DNA from: Acidobacteriota bacterium
Lineage (GTDB): Bacteria > Acidobacteriota > Terriglobia > UBA7540
DNA length: 64,000 bases
NCBI GenBank assembly: GCA_021838785.1
Contig: JAKCCV010000018.1
Span: 17,622-81,621 of the forward strand
Reading direction: 5' to 3'
The notes below the pieces were generated by a model. That model did no database searches and had not been told where the DNA came from. It worked only from the letters and a program-made list of their open reading frames with translations. How positions within the stretch are numbered: the stretch's first letter is position 1; the number at the start of each line of letters is the position of its first letter. Shown piece by piece: positions 8,693 through 18,537 of the stretch. The position numbers were made by a program, and so were the translations under genes.

Positions 8693-9565
8693 CTATGTTT
8701 CCCAATAGTATTTTCCCTCCGCAATGGCAATGGCCGGTCCCGTCAAGGTCACTTCTCCGTCCTCCGGCCAAGTGATGAGTAGCGAGCCGGCGGAGGTTTG
8801 GACACGAACCGTCCGGTCGGTGCGCCCGTTCAGAATCGAGGCCACCGCCGCGCCGCAAGAACCCGTCCCGGAAGAGGCCGTTTCGCCAACTCCACGCTCC
8901 CAGAAACGCACTTCAATTTCTCGCCTCGAGATCACTTTGATGAACTCGACGTTGGTGCGGCGAGGGAAAAACCTGCTGCGCTCTATCTCTTGGCCCAAGG
9001 CTCGCCAGTCGAGTGATTCGAAATCATCCACAAAGATCGAGCAATGAGGATTGCCCATGGAAGTCACCGTGACGCGCAGGGTGCGATGTCGCAATGCCAG
9101 CGGGAAATCCATGATGGGCGGAGCCGTCTGCGCCGCTCGGAAGGGAATGCGCGCCGGGTCGAAAATCGGCTGCCCCATCGAGACGCGGAAAGTCCATTCC
9201 AACGGGCCCCGCTTCGAAGGCACTCGAACCGGCTCCAGGGTTTTGATTCCCGCCCGGGTTTCAATCTGTAAGCGGCGCGGCTTGCGGCCGGGCGGCAACA
9301 AAAGGGCCCCGACACAACGAATGCCATTGCCGGACATTTCAGCTTCGCTACCGTCGGCGTTAAAGAACCGCACACGGGCGTCATGGGAGGGGTGGCGCGG
9401 CTCATGGACCACCAGGAAGCCATCGGCGCCGATGCCGGCATGACGGTGGGTGATCGCTTGCGCCAATCGGGAGAGTGGGCGCGGCAGATGCCTCGCCCGC
9501 GCAACGATAAAATCATTGTGAAGGCCGTGAAATTTGGCAAAACGAATGGCAATTTGCTGGGGCAT
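8693..9565 (-). CDS. dapF: Diaminopimelate epimerase, with Ser at one catalytic Cys position
   Basis: The 290-residue protein matches DapF along its length and would convert LL- to meso-diaminopimelate for lysine and peptidoglycan. It has FHGLHNDF near the N-terminus, the first catalytic block SGNGIRC with Cys84, and the second block GVGETASSGTGSCGAA. In well-studied enzymes the second block reads like ETQACGSGAC, with the second catalytic Cys before GSG; here that place (residue 232) is Ser, while a Cys stands five residues later at 237. Either Ser or the shifted Cys is used, or this is a DapF-like isomerase with another role. It is followed at 105 bases by plsC. Confidence 0.85.
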   Translation of the reverse strand: MPQQIAIRFAKFHGLHNDFIVARARHLPRPLSRLAQAITHRHAGIGADGFLVVHEPRHPSHDARVRFFNADGSEAEMSGNGIRCVGALLLPPGRKPRRLQIETRAGIKTLEPVRVPSKRGPLEWTFRVSMGQPIFDPARIPFRAAQTAPPIMDFPLALRHRTLRVTVTSMGNPHCSIFVDDFESLDWRALGQEIERSRFFPRRTNVEFIKVISRREIEVRFWERGVGETASSGTGSCGAAVASILNGRTDRTVRVQTSAGSLLITWPEDGEVTLTGPAIAIAEGKYYWET

Positions 9566-9725
9566 GGTGTGGGTTGGTGTCGGCGCGCGGCCGCTGGCTA
9601 ATCGAATGCTTCACCTTCCTTTGCCGCGTCGTCGCAGGTTGCCCCACCCTCGGGCGAGGCAAGCCGCTCCGTCGCCGCTACGTCTCATAGTGTGGCCGCT
9701 AACCTGCCTTTATCACAAGGGCAAT

Positions 9726-11309
9726 TTAAGGCGCTTGATGATGGTAGATCGAAACCGTGGTCTTGCTGAGCCTCACGTGCAGCACGCGCGTAAAATGCCG
9801 GAACGCCCCGGGATAGGCGCGCATGAGTTGGCTGACCGCGTCTCCCGTTCGGCACACAATCCACTCCACCCATTGTCCGGGATGCTGTGAGAGCTTCCGC
9901 CAGTAGCGGCGATTGTCCTGGTTAAGAATGTTGCGATAATCAATCCCAACGCGGGGCGCAACACACGGCCACTTGCCGGAGGCCATCAAGATGGTGCCGC
10001 CGTGGTAGTGAGCTCGAAGGAAGGAGGTCACTGCTGTTTCCGCAGGGGATTTGCACGGCGTGTTGAGGATGCTCTCACGGACGATGGGTAAGGCGCGCGC
10101 GCCGTGAAGAATCTGTCCCACATCCTGAACCACCAATAACATGACGAATCCGGCGGCAAGGCGATGCCGCGCCGTTCCTGAAAGGCTCGGCGAAATCACA
10201 AAGGAGGGTAGCAAGGCAAGGGCCGGCGCCAGTTCCAACCCGTAGCGCAAGTTATAGTAGGTGAAAGGAAACAAGGTGGGAACGTAAAGGGGAATCGCAG
10301 CGTGAGCCATGGCTTGAACGTAGAATGGCAAGGCCACGAGGAACAAAAGCCCCGCAGAGCGTCGGGAGCGGAGCCGGCGATCGGCCAAAAAGGCCACCAG
10401 GCCTAAGACCGCCAGCCCCATCGCCCAGGGTCCAACCACCAGTCGCACATCCCCCAGGTAGTAACGCGCGGAGAGCACCATGCTGCCATCGGTCGGATAT
10501 CGAAAACCCGTGGTGGCAAGCTGGTGCGCGTAGATGGCTTTGGCGGAGGAGGGACCGTTATAGAACTCAAGCGGGTTCCCAAAGCGATAAGCGTTATGCG
10601 CGAACCACAGAACCGGCCCAGCGCCCGCAATCAATGAAAACAGCGCAAGGTGACGGAAGCGCTTCGGCCAAGGCTCCGAGCGCGCCCAGAAAACAAAGGC
10701 GGCGGCAAAGGGCAGCGCGTACCACTCATCATACCGGGTGAGGGTTCCCGCGAACGCCGCGAGCCCCGCGAGCGCGGCGGTGCCGGCCCTTCCGCTTTGC
10801 TGATATCGAAATAGTCCGTAAACGGTCAGCACGGACCAGAAAATGGCCATGGATTCCGTCATCGGCATGCTGGCGAGATAGAGCATACTCGGACATAGCG
10901 CGAATCCGGCCAGCGTCACCCAGCCCGCCGCCAGGCTGCCATTCATCTCATAGCTCAGCCGAAACAGAAACCACGCCGCCCCTGCAAAGCAGGCCATCGA
11001 AACCAGACTGCCGGCCAACCCGGACCTCCAGAGGAAATCGTTGAGGGCCAACGGCGAAACCAGCAGATGAAAAAGAGGAAGCCACACCGTGCCAATTTCC
11101 GGATATCCCGGCGTTAGCGAATCGAAAATGCGCCGCGCGCCCTCCATGTGGGCCAGAGCGTCGCCATAAATATCCGTCACGCCGAGACGGTAAAACCCGG
11201 CAAGGGCGAAGGCGGAAAGCGCGAGGAGAAAAATCCAGATGGCTAAAATGGTTCGGCGCGGCAGGGGAGCGGCGGGCGAGGAAGGATCAAAGTCCGAATT
11301 AAACATCAA
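9726..11309 (-). CDS. Polytopic membrane glycosyltransferase (GT39/ArnT-like fold)
   Basis: The 527-residue protein has about ten hydrophobic helices, a first periplasmic loop with TDIYGDALAHMEGARRI containing the acidic residues typical of the GT-C catalytic loop, and a soluble C-terminal region from about residue 400. This is the layout of lipid-linked-sugar transferases such as PMT/ArnT. The acceptor and sugar are unknown. Its start overlaps the end of the PfkB kinase gene by 11 bases, making it the last gene of the leftward operon that begins with the acyl-CoA dehydrogenase. The function is probably unrelated to the operon's metabolic genes; I rely on topology, not strong motif matches. 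Confidence 0.65.
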   Translation of the reverse strand: MMFNSDFDPSSPAAPLPRRTILAIWIFLLALSAFALAGFYRLGVTDIYGDALAHMEGARRIFDSLTPGYPEIGTVWLPLFHLLVSPLALNDFLWRSGLAGSLVSMACFAGAAWFLFRLSYEMNGSLAAGWVTLAGFALCPSMLYLASMPMTESMAIFWSVLTVYGLFRYQQSGRAGTAALAGLAAFAGTLTRYDEWYALPFAAAFVFWARSEPWPKRFRHLALFSLIAGAGPVLWFAHNAYRFGNPLEFYNGPSSAKAIYAHQLATTGFRYPTDGSMVLSARYYLGDVRLVVGPWAMGLAVLGLVAFLADRRLRSRRSAGLLFLVALPFYVQAMAHAAIPLYVPTLFPFTYYNLRYGLELAPALALLPSFVISPSLSGTARHRLAAGFVMLLVVQDVGQILHGARALPIVRESILNTPCKSPAETAVTSFLRAHYHGGTILMASGKWPCVAPRVGIDYRNILNQDNRRYWRKLSQHPGQWVEWIVCRTGDAVSQLMRAYPGAFRHFTRVLHVRLSKTTVSIYHHQAP

Positions 11310-12204
11310 AATGAGTTAGGCGCGTGAATTGGTGGACTCTCTCTTCGATGTCCTGGCGGGTGACGGTCAAAAGGCGGCGGAGACCAAAATCCTCCACGGC
11401 AAAGCTGGCCATCACGGCCCCATACACCACGGCCCGACGCAAATTCGCGTCAGAAAGATCTTGGCTGCGCGCCAGATGGCCCATAAAGCCGCCCGCGAAG
11501 GTGTCTCCAGCACCGGTGGGATCCCGAAACCCCTCGAGCAGAAGCGCAGGAATCGAGAAGACTTCCTCGCCGTTAAACAGGGTCACGCCATGTTCGCCGC
11601 GTTTCACCACCACCCTGCGCGGCCCCATGGCCTGAATGGCCCGCGCGGCTTGCCACAGGTTCTGGCGACCCGAGAGCATTTTGGCTTCGCCCTCATTGAT
11701 GATCAGCGTGTCCACTTCCTTGAGGGTTTGGCCGAGTTCGCCGGGTGTGTTGGCAATCCAAAAATTCATCGAATCGGCGGCCGCAAACTTGGCGCCCGAT
11801 AATTGCCGCCGTACGTGGAGCTGCAACGCCGGATGGATATTGCCGAGAAAGAGAAATTCGGCGGAGACAAGGTGTTCGGGAATTTTGGGCTGAAAGCCTT
11901 CAAACACGTTGAGCTGCGTGTCGAGCGTGCGCGCCTCGTTCATGTCCCGCCCGTATTCGCCTTGCCAGCGGAACGTGCGGCCCGAGGCGCGTTCCAGACC
12001 CGAGGTGTCAATGCCACGGGCGTGGAAGATCTGCTGGTGGTGTTCTTCAAAGTCTTCCCCCACCACCGCGACAATGGCGACCTGCGTGAACCAGCTCGCG
12101 GCGACGGAAAAATATGTTGCCGAACCGCCCAGGATGTTCTTTTCTTCCCCGTAAGGCGTACGAATCGAGTCAAACGCGATGGAACCGACAGCCAACAGAG
12201 ACAT
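11299..12204 (-). CDS. PfkB-family sugar or nucleoside kinase
   Basis: The 301-residue protein has both PfkB signatures: the N-terminal glycine-rich GGSATYFSVAASWF following VGSIAFDSI, and near residue 230 DPTGAGDTFAGGF, which holds the catalytic Asp and anion hole. It phosphorylates a sugar or nucleoside with ATP. Because it starts 24 bases after mtnP, a substrate connected with methylthioadenosine breakdown (a ribose or nucleoside) is attractive, but that is inference. The mid region (RWQGEYGRDMNEARTL) is not typical of fructokinase or ribokinase. ATG at 12204 begins MSLLAVGSIAFD, the usual family start. Confidence 0.85.
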   Translation of the reverse strand: MSLLAVGSIAFDSIRTPYGEEKNILGGSATYFSVAASWFTQVAIVAVVGEDFEEHHQQIFHARGIDTSGLERASGRTFRWQGEYGRDMNEARTLDTQLNVFEGFQPKIPEHLVSAEFLFLGNIHPALQLHVRRQLSGAKFAAADSMNFWIANTPGELGQTLKEVDTLIINEGEAKMLSGRQNLWQAARAIQAMGPRRVVVKRGEHGVTLFNGEEVFSIPALLLEGFRDPTGAGDTFAGGFMGHLARSQDLSDANLRRAVVYGAVMASFAVEDFGLRRLLTVTRQDIEERVHQFTRLTHFDV

Positions 12205-12228
12205 AACACCGCCTGCTTTCTCCAGCCA

Positions 12229-13107
12229 CTAAGGTTTTCTTCCGTCTTTAAGATACTTGGCCAGCAACAACGCCAGCCGCTTCCGAGTGCGGGCAGGAAT
12301 CTTTTTGGGGTCGGTCAGAATGGCGTGAGCGAGCGCCTGGCCGCACTTGCAACGCCGTTCCCGCGGCAGGGCCTGGACAGCGGCCCGCAAAATCTTTTGG
12401 GCGTTGGCGGCGTTGCGGTTCAAGTATCCGATGATTTGCTCCACCGTCACCGCATCGTGATCCGGATGCCAGCAATCGTAGTCCGTTACCATGGCGAGCG
12501 TGGCGTAACAGATTTCGGCTTCACGGGCCAGCTTCGCTTCCTGCAGGTTGGTCATGCCGATGATATCCATCCCCCATGCCCGGTAGGTGATGGACTCCGC
12601 CTTCGTCGAGAAGGCCGGACCCTCCATGCAAAGATACGTTCCTCCCCGATGGAACACCACGCCCGATTCTTCGCAGCCATGGGCAAGCGCCGCCACGACC
12701 TCGCCACAAACCGGGTCGGCAAAACCAATGTGCGCCACCACGCCGCCGCCAAAGAAGGTGGAGACCCGCTGGCGTGTCCGGTCAAAAAACTGCAAAGGGA
12801 GAACCATCTCTCCTGGCCGCAATTCCTCACGCAACGAGCCGACCGCGCTGACGGAGAGAATTCTTTCCACACCCAATTTTTTCATGGCGTAGATGTTGGC
12901 GCGGAAATTGATTTCCGAGGGAGAAAGAGTGTGACCGCGCCCGTGCCGCGCCAGAAAGGCTACCTTGCGGCCCTCCAGCGTGCCCAAGCGGAAAGCATCC
13001 GACGGTCGGCCGAAGGGCGTGGTGAGGGAAACGGACCTCGCCGCCTCCAGGCCCGCCATCTGGTAAAGGCCGCTTCCCCCGATGATGCCAACCTCTGCTT
13101 GAGCCAT
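12229..13107 (-). CDS. mtnP: S-methyl-5'-thioadenosine phosphorylase
   Basis: The 292-residue enzyme splits methylthioadenosine with phosphate into adenine and methylthioribose-1-phosphate. It has the family N-terminus ([11 protein letters not shown]), the phosphate-binding RHGRGH near residue 54, the SAVGSLR block, [15 protein letters not shown] in the middle and [27 protein letters not shown] further on, a very close fit to MTAP. ATG at 13107 is preceded by GGAGG. It lies 18 bases after the MBL-fold hydrolase gene and 24 bases before the PfkB kinase gene. A purine nucleoside phosphorylase role (inosine) is possible in this family. Confidence 0.93.
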   Translation of the reverse strand: MAQAEVGIIGGSGLYQMAGLEAARSVSLTTPFGRPSDAFRLGTLEGRKVAFLARHGRGHTLSPSEINFRANIYAMKKLGVERILSVSAVGSLREELRPGEMVLPLQFFDRTRQRVSTFFGGGVVAHIGFADPVCGEVVAALAHGCEESGVVFHRGGTYLCMEGPAFSTKAESITYRAWGMDIIGMTNLQEAKLAREAEICYATLAMVTDYDCWHPDHDAVTVEQIIGYLNRNAANAQKILRAAVQALPRERRCKCGQALAHAILTDPKKIPARTRKRLALLLAKYLKDGRKP

Positions 13108-13125
13108 CTCAGCCTCCGCCGGTGT

Positions 13126-13971
13126 CTAATGAGCCTCACTCGCCGCCCCGCGCTGTTGGATGCGAATTTCGCCTTCCACTTCGACTAGGCGCGCCACGGG
13201 CGTTCGGTCATCGTGAGGGAAAATGACGTAGGTTCCTTGCTTCGCGAGCAGCGGCAGCAAACGCTTTTTGCCAGCCAGCGTCTCCAAAGGATACAGATCA
13301 AACGACATCATCCAGGGATAGCGAAGGTGAGGCGTCATCGGAACCAGGTCGGAAATAAAGCAGGCCGATTCTCCTTCGGACTCCAGCCACACGCACTGCA
13401 GATCCCTCACGTGCCCGGGAACAACTTCCACCCGCAATCCGGGAAGAATCTCGGCGTTTCCATCCAGAAATTCCGTTTGGTTCTCCGCTTCCACGAAGAA
13501 ATCCTCCCGATAGCTTCCGCGGTCCCGCTCGTTGGGGTTTAAGGCGTGATCCCACTCGCCGCGTTGAATGAAGTAGCGCGCTTTGGGAAAAGTTGGAACG
13601 GTCTTGCCGTTTTCTCTTCGCGTATTCCATCCGCAGTGATCAAAGTGGAGGTGGGTGTTGATCACGATATCCACATCGTCGGGGCGCACGCCGCATCGCG
13701 CCAACTCGCTCGGCAAGCTCTTAAAATGATCAACGGCGTAGATATCGGCGAACTTGGCGTCAAATTGCTCCCCGATGCCCGTTTCAATCAGGACCGTCTT
13801 ATCGCCGACCTTCACCAATAGACAGATTAAGCCCAAACGCACGCGGTTGCGGTTGTCGGATGGAAGTTCCTTTTCCCACAAAGGCTTCGGGACAACACCA
13901 AACATCTGTCCACCGTCCAGCGCAAAGGCTCCGTCCGAAAGCACTTCTAACTGAAGGCGCCCCAGCTTCAT
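13126..13971 (-). CDS. Metallo-beta-lactamase-fold hydrolase (lactonase-like)
   Basis: The 281-residue protein has the two-metal motif NTHLHFDHCGWN at 105-116 (His107, His109, Asp111, His112), a later GHVRDLQCVW with the next metal His, and ISDLVP with the bridging Asp. The closest architecture is the AHL-lactonase/AttM-like branch of the MBL fold, whose members open lactone rings or cleave thioesters. No signal peptide is present, so it is cytoplasmic. It starts after GAGGAGGAGAG and sits 25 bases downstream of the MeaB-epimerase fusion, suggesting a thioester or acyl-related substrate, but this is only context. Confidence 0.85.
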   Translation of the reverse strand: MKLGRLQLEVLSDGAFALDGGQMFGVVPKPLWEKELPSDNRNRVRLGLICLLVKVGDKTVLIETGIGEQFDAKFADIYAVDHFKSLPSELARCGVRPDDVDIVINTHLHFDHCGWNTRRENGKTVPTFPKARYFIQRGEWDHALNPNERDRGSYREDFFVEAENQTEFLDGNAEILPGLRVEVVPGHVRDLQCVWLESEGESACFISDLVPMTPHLRYPWMMSFDLYPLETLAGKKRLLPLLAKQGTYVIFPHDDRTPVARLVEVEGEIRIQQRGAASEAH

Positions 13972-13996
13972 GAATCTCTCTCCTCCTCAAGATTTT

Positions 13997-15379
13997 TCAC
14001 TCCTGCATCAACTCTACCAAAACTCCCGCCGCGCTGGTGGGGTGGAGAAAGGCGATTTTCTTCCCCTCCGCGCCGCACCGAGGCTCTGGGTCCACCAGCC
14101 GAAATCCCTCACGCTCCAGCGCCTGCAGGGTCTCGGCCAGGTTGCTGACGCTGAGCGCCAGGTGATGGATGCCAGGCCCCCGCTTGGATAGAAACCGCGC
14201 AATCGGCGATTCAGGCGAAGTCGGCTCGAGCAGTTCAATCCGGCTGGAGCCGTCAAAAAAGGAAACGGCGCGAACGTGTTGGTCCGGAATTAATTCCTCA
14301 GCCGAGGGCTTCGCTCCCAATAGCCGCTCAAAGATCGGAACCGCGTCGTCCAGCGAGCTTACCGCAATGCCAAGATGATCAAGGCGGGCGCCCACGGGCA
14401 GCGCAGAGCGCGAAACGCCGTCCAGGAGAGATGCCGCCTGTGCGGCCGCGAAAGAGTCGGCTGGAGGGGCCGAACCCACGGTCTGCTCTTGGCCCAAAGC
14501 GCCCGTTTGCACGGCGGGTGGCCTCCCGCGGGCGCGACGCTCGGCGAATTCCGTCAAGCGAGCCTTCAACGCAACCTTCTTTGGTCCGGCGTGGGAGGCT
14601 TCCCGAGCCTGAAACGCCGCCAAAGCTTCCCGCAGTTCAACAATTCCCTGGCCAGTCGTTCCGACCGTCTTGAGGATGGGAACGCGCTCCCGCTCCGCGC
14701 TGGGCGACGTGGCCTGCATGGCCAACAATTGCTCCACCATGATGTCGGAGCCCGGCAAGTCCGCTTTATTCACCACCAAGACATCAGCAATTTCCATCAC
14801 GCCAGCTTTGAAGGCTTGAATCTCATCCCCAAGACCCGGGGCGAGCACTAAAACAATGACGTCCGCGAGGCGAGCGATCTCCACCTCGTCCTGACCGACG
14901 CCGACGGTTTCAATCAAGATGACGTTAAAGCCAGCCGCCTCCAAGATGGTTGCCACATCGCCGGTCGCCGCCGCCAACCCACCCCACTGGCCTCGCGTTG
15001 CCATGCTGCGAATGAAAACTTGCGGATCGGTTGACAACGCCTGCATGCGGAGGCGGTCCCCCAGCAGGGCGCCTCCTGAAAATGGGCTCGTCGGATCTGC
15101 CGCAATAATCCCCACGGAAAGCCCCTCGCGGCGTAATGCCGACGCCAATTTTTCGAGCACCGTGCTTTTGCCCACCCCGGGCGCCCCGGTTAGGCCGACC
15201 ACCAATCCGTGGCGTCGCTTGGAAGAAAGCGCGTTAAGGAGCGGCGCCGCGAGCGGTGATTGGTTTTCAACCGCCGAAATGGCGCGCGCCAGGGCGCGGC
15301 GGTCGCCGGAGCAAATCTGTTCGGCCCAACCTTCGACCGAGCCGGATGTAACCGGAAAAACTGTCCTCATTTCAGTCAT
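13997..15379 (-). CDS. Fusion of methylmalonyl-CoA mutase GTPase chaperone (MeaB) and methylmalonyl-CoA epimerase
   Basis: One uninterrupted 460-codon frame joins two proteins that are normally separate. Residues 1 to about 290 are MeaB/ArgK: P-loop GAPGVGKST at 66-74, [17 protein letters not shown], then [10 protein letters not shown] and VNKADLPG. Residues about 330-460 are a VOC-fold methylmalonyl-CoA epimerase: [42 protein letters not shown] and VELMQE, with the His/His/Glu metal ligands. A 35-40 residue Ala/Pro/Gly-rich linker connects them. MeaB loads and protects B12-dependent mutase; the epimerase makes the R isomer that the mutase uses. The start overlaps the acyl-CoA dehydrogenase stop by eight bases. 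No mutase gene is in the window. Confidence 0.9.
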   Translation of the reverse strand: MTEMRTVFPVTSGSVEGWAEQICSGDRRALARAISAVENQSPLAAPLLNALSSKRRHGLVVGLTGAPGVGKSTVLEKLASALRREGLSVGIIAADPTSPFSGGALLGDRLRMQALSTDPQVFIRSMATRGQWGGLAAATGDVATILEAAGFNVILIETVGVGQDEVEIARLADVIVLVLAPGLGDEIQAFKAGVMEIADVLVVNKADLPGSDIMVEQLLAMQATSPSAERERVPILKTVGTTGQGIVELREALAAFQAREASHAGPKKVALKARLTEFAERRARGRPPAVQTGALGQEQTVGSAPPADSFAAAQAASLLDGVSRSALPVGARLDHLGIAVSSLDDAVPIFERLLGAKPSAEELIPDQHVRAVSFFDGSSRIELLEPTSPESPIARFLSKRGPGIHHLALSVSNLAETLQALEREGFRLVDPEPRCGAEGKKIAFLHPTSAAGVLVELMQE

Positions 15380-16547
15380 GGCCGAGCAGTTCGCGGGCGA
15401 TGACCAAGCGCTGTATCTCGCTTGTGCCCTCGCCGATGGTGCATAGCTTCACGTCACGGTAATATTTCTCAACCGGATAATCACGGATGAATCCGTAGCC
15501 GCCGTGGATTTGCACAGCCTCATTGGCCACTCGAACCGCCGCCTCGCCAGCGAAGAGCTTGGCCATGGCGCTTTCCCGGGCGATGGGCAAGCCGAGGTCC
15601 GCGCGCGCTGCCGCCCGGCGAGTGAGCCCGCGCGCCGCCTCAATTTCCGTCGCCATGTCCGCCAGCTTGAAGCGGATGGCCTGAAACTTGGCAATCGGTT
15701 GACCAAATTGCCGCCGCTGGCGCGCGTATTGGAGCGCTGCCTCGAATGCGCCTTGCGCCATGCCGACGGCCAGGGCGGCAATTGAAATGCGCCCGCCGTC
15801 AAGAACCGTCAAACTGTCCCTGAAACCTCGTCCGGGCTCCCCGAGGCAGTTCTCGAGTGGCACCCGGCAGTCCTCGAAGATAACCTCTCCGGTATCGCTC
15901 GCTCGAAGCCCCAGCTTGGATTCCTTCTTTCCCAAACGGAAGCCAGGTGTGCCGCGCTCGATGATGAAGGCGGAAATGCCATGCTTGCCTTGGCTACGGT
16001 CGGTTACGGCCATGGCCACACAGACGTCCGCATAATGGCTGTTGGTGGTGAAGGTTTTGGCGCCGTTCAGGACCCAATAGTCACCGCGCCGCTCCGCCGT
16101 CGTCCGCGTGCCGCCGGCGTCGGAGCCGGCCTCGGGCTCCGTCAAGCTCCAACAGCCGAGCTTCTCACCCCGCGCCAGGGGAACCAGATACTTCCTCTTC
16201 TGTTCTTCCGTCCCCGCCAGATAAATGTGGTTGGCGCAGAGAGAATTGTGCGCCGCAACCAGCAAGCCCACTGACCCGTCCACGCGCGCCAGCTCTTCAA
16301 TGATGAGCGTGTAATCCACATAGCTGAGGCCGGCGCCGCCGTATTCGGGCGGAAAGGTGACCCCCATCCATCCGAGCTCCGCCAGTTTGGGAAGCAGCTC
16401 AGCCGGAAAGCGCTCGGCTTCATCCCACTCCCGCACGTGGGGCCGGATCTCTCGTTCGGCAAATTCTCGCACCGACCGCTGGATTTCTTTCTGTTCTTCT
16501 GTCAGCTCAAAGTCCAGCAGACACCCCCCGGAGAGCCTCCACGTCAA
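15372..16547 (-). CDS. Acyl-CoA dehydrogenase
   Basis: The roughly 390-residue flavoprotein oxidises an acyl-CoA to the 2-enoyl-CoA. It has the N-terminal [15 protein letters not shown] helix, the FAD/substrate block [44 protein letters not shown] and, near the C-terminus, IGEGTSEIQ whose Glu is in the catalytic-base position. The first codon is uncertain: the frame opens with TTG at 16547, but the family N-terminus (DFELTEEQ) begins at residue 12, and a CTG at 16517 behind GGGGGG is a serious alternative. It is the first gene of the leftward operon with MeaB-epimerase, which suggests short or branched acyl-CoA oxidation feeding propionyl-CoA. Confidence 0.9.
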   Translation of the reverse strand: MTWRLSGGCLLDFELTEEQKEIQRSVREFAEREIRPHVREWDEAERFPAELLPKLAELGWMGVTFPPEYGGAGLSYVDYTLIIEELARVDGSVGLLVAAHNSLCANHIYLAGTEEQKRKYLVPLARGEKLGCWSLTEPEAGSDAGGTRTTAERRGDYWVLNGAKTFTTNSHYADVCVAMAVTDRSQGKHGISAFIIERGTPGFRLGKKESKLGLRASDTGEVIFEDCRVPLENCLGEPGRGFRDSLTVLDGGRISIAALAVGMAQGAFEAALQYARQRRQFGQPIAKFQAIRFKLADMATEIEAARGLTRRAAARADLGLPIARESAMAKLFAGEAAVRVANEAVQIHGGYGFIRDYPVEKYYRDVKLCTIGEGTSEIQRLVIARELLGHD

Positions 16548-16649
16548 GGCTAACTTACATCGCCCACACGGTCAAGAAACGCCGCCCGACGGTGCCGATA
16601 AGCTGTCTTTCCCCTGGCTTCTTTTCCTGTGCTACGATGACGAGTTCCG

Positions 16650-17414
16650 ATGCGTCGCATTGGCTTCCTCGACCTTTTTCTGGTAAGCACCCTCGGCTGC
16701 GGGCCGGCCGTACGGTGGGTGAAAGCTCATCCGATGTTCAAGCACAAGCCAACCGCCCGAGCGGCGCAGGTCACAATTCTATCGGGAGCGGCGGGATGCC
16801 GGGTGGACCAAGACGGCGTCCCGATGGGGAAGACCGGGGCGTCAGGCAATCTGGTTCTTCGGAGCGTCAGCCTCGGCGACCACTACTTTCATGTGGACTG
16901 CCCCGGCCAGACGGAGGTCACGGGCTTTTTGTCGCTGCGAGCGGGAGAAAAGTCGGTCATGGCTGTGGCGGCCCTCCGCGCCCAAAGCATCGCCTCAATG
17001 ACGCCGCTCCAGGCTGCCGCCGCCCGCATGCGCCTCCGGCACATGGTCGAGCGGGCCATTGAGTCCCGCTCCCAGGGCCAGTTTGACCAGGCGGTCAGCC
17101 TCTTGCGGCAAGCCACACAACTTGACCCAAACAATCCGGACTTGCACCGGGAACTGGGCATCACCTTCTTGTTAAATCACGATTGGGCCGAAGCGCGGAT
17201 TGAACTGATCGAAGCCTTGCGGCATGAACCGAACAGCGCCGACGCTCACAACGATCTCGGTTATTCCTTGGAAAAGCTCGGCCGACTGCGAGCCGCGCTG
17301 GCCCAATATCGCGTGGCGCATCGGCTGGATCCCGCCAACGCCACCTATCGGAAGCACTATTTCGACCTTCTCGCGCAATTACCCGAGCAGCCCCAAAAAA
17401 GAATGAAAAAGTAG
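16650..17414 (+). CDS. TPR-repeat protein, probably exported
   Basis: The 254-residue product opens with a short hydrophobic stretch (IGFLDLFLVSTLGC) that could be a signal or lipoprotein peptide, although the lipobox is not canonical. A small beta-rich domain covers about 35-110. Residues about 130-240 hold three TPR units (for example SQGQFDQAVSLLRQATQLDPNN, PDLHRELGITFL, ADAHNDLGYSLEKLGRL), which act as protein-binding scaffolds. TACGAT at 16633-16638 lies 11 bases before ATG 16650, so the leader would be only a few bases and without a ribosome binding site. It is divergent from the acyl-CoA dehydrogenase operon. No specific partner can be named. Confidence 0.7.
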   Translation: MRRIGFLDLFLVSTLGCGPAVRWVKAHPMFKHKPTARAAQVTILSGAAGCRVDQDGVPMGKTGASGNLVLRSVSLGDHYFHVDCPGQTEVTGFLSLRAGEKSVMAVAALRAQSIASMTPLQAAAARMRLRHMVERAIESRSQGQFDQAVSLLRQATQLDPNNPDLHRELGITFLLNHDWAEARIELIEALRHEPNSADAHNDLGYSLEKLGRLRAALAQYRVAHRLDPANATYRKHYFDLLAQLPEQPQKRMKK

Positions 17415-17451
17415 AACCCGCTTTCCGCCATCCGCGCGGCATCGCCCTCGG

Positions 17452-18513
17452 TTAAGCAACTTCCGCCCGGGGACGAGCCGGAAGCACCTCGCGCATCACC
17501 TGCAGGGCACGCTCGCAGCCGCGCCGATCCACATCCAGATGGGTTACGATGCGCATGGTGGACGGCGTGACGCCATTGATGAGGACGTTGCGTGCCGCCA
17601 AACGCTTGGAAATTTCAAATGAGGTGAGGCCCGTGCCCAAGACGTCCACGAAAAAGATGTTGGTCACGACTTTGTCGGGGTTGAGGCTCAGGCCGGGAAT
17701 CTCCGCCAATTCCTGGGCGAGGAATTTGGCGTTGGCGTGGTCGGTGGCTAACCGCGCGGGACCTTCCTCGAGCGCCACCAGTCCGGCCGCCGCCAACACG
17801 CCCGCCTGCCGCATCCCGCCGCCCAGCATCTTGCGGATCAGGCGCGCTTCCTCGATCAATTCCTTGCTGCCCACGAGCATCGAGCCAACCGGCGCGCCCA
17901 ATCCTTTGGAGAGACAAAACATCACCGAATCGAACGGTTGCGACAATTCCCTCACATCGCGCCCGAGCGCCACGGCCGCATTGAAGATGCGCGCCCCGTC
18001 CAGGTGAACAGGCAAGCCGGCGGCGTGGGCGCGCTCGCAAATATCGCGAGAAATCTCCGGCGGGTAAACGGTTCCTCCGGCCAAGTTGGAACTGTTCTCA
18101 AGCTCAATCAAGCCGGTTCGAGCGCGATGGTCGCTCCGGCCGCGAATCCAAGGCGCGATGAGGTCCCACGTGAGGAGGCCATCCTCGGCTCGAATCGTGC
18201 GCGGCACCAGACCCGAAAACGCGCACAGGGCGCCCATTTCGTGGTTGTAAATGTGGGCCCGCTCTTCACAAATGACTTCCTGGCCGTGGTGCGTGTGAAG
18301 CTTCAGGGCAATCTGATTGCCCATGCTGCCGGAGGGAACAAATAAGGCAGCGGCTCGGCCAAAAATCTCCGCCGCCCGCTCCTGAAGGCGGTTGACGCTC
18401 GGATCCTCGCGATAAACGTCGTCGCCCACCTCCGCCTCCGCCATCGCGCGCCGCATTTTAGCGGAAGGCCGGGTCACGGTATCGCTCCGCAAGTCCACGA
18501 TCGGCTCATGCAT
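17452..18513 (-). CDS. ltaE: Low-specificity L-threonine aldolase
   Basis: The 353-residue PLP enzyme cleaves threonine or allo-threonine to glycine and acetaldehyde. It shows the family start ([17 protein letters not shown]), [10 protein letters not shown] at 60-69 for cofactor phosphate binding, [14 protein letters not shown] at 171-184 with Asp172 contacting the pyridine nitrogen, and [16 protein letters not shown] with the Schiff-base Lys203. It begins 24 bases downstream of hemW on the same strand, and it converges with the TPR gene with 37 bases between stops. Regulation is likely shared with yjbQ-hemW. Confidence 0.92.
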   Translation of the reverse strand: MHEPIVDLRSDTVTRPSAKMRRAMAEAEVGDDVYREDPSVNRLQERAAEIFGRAAALFVPSGSMGNQIALKLHTHHGQEVICEERAHIYNHEMGALCAFSGLVPRTIRAEDGLLTWDLIAPWIRGRSDHRARTGLIELENSSNLAGGTVYPPEISRDICERAHAAGLPVHLDGARIFNAAVALGRDVRELSQPFDSVMFCLSKGLGAPVGSMLVGSKELIEEARLIRKMLGGGMRQAGVLAAAGLVALEEGPARLATDHANAKFLAQELAEIPGLSLNPDKVVTNIFFVDVLGTGLTSFEISKRLAARNVLINGVTPSTMRIVTHLDVDRRGCERALQVMREVLPARPRAEVA

Positions 18514-18537
18514 GGGTTTGACCTCGCCGACAAAATA

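Noticed and set aside
11803..13188. 461-codon rightward open frame
   Set aside because: It is antisense to mtnP and the PfkB kinase, both of which have clear family motifs; its composition is that of a shadow frame.
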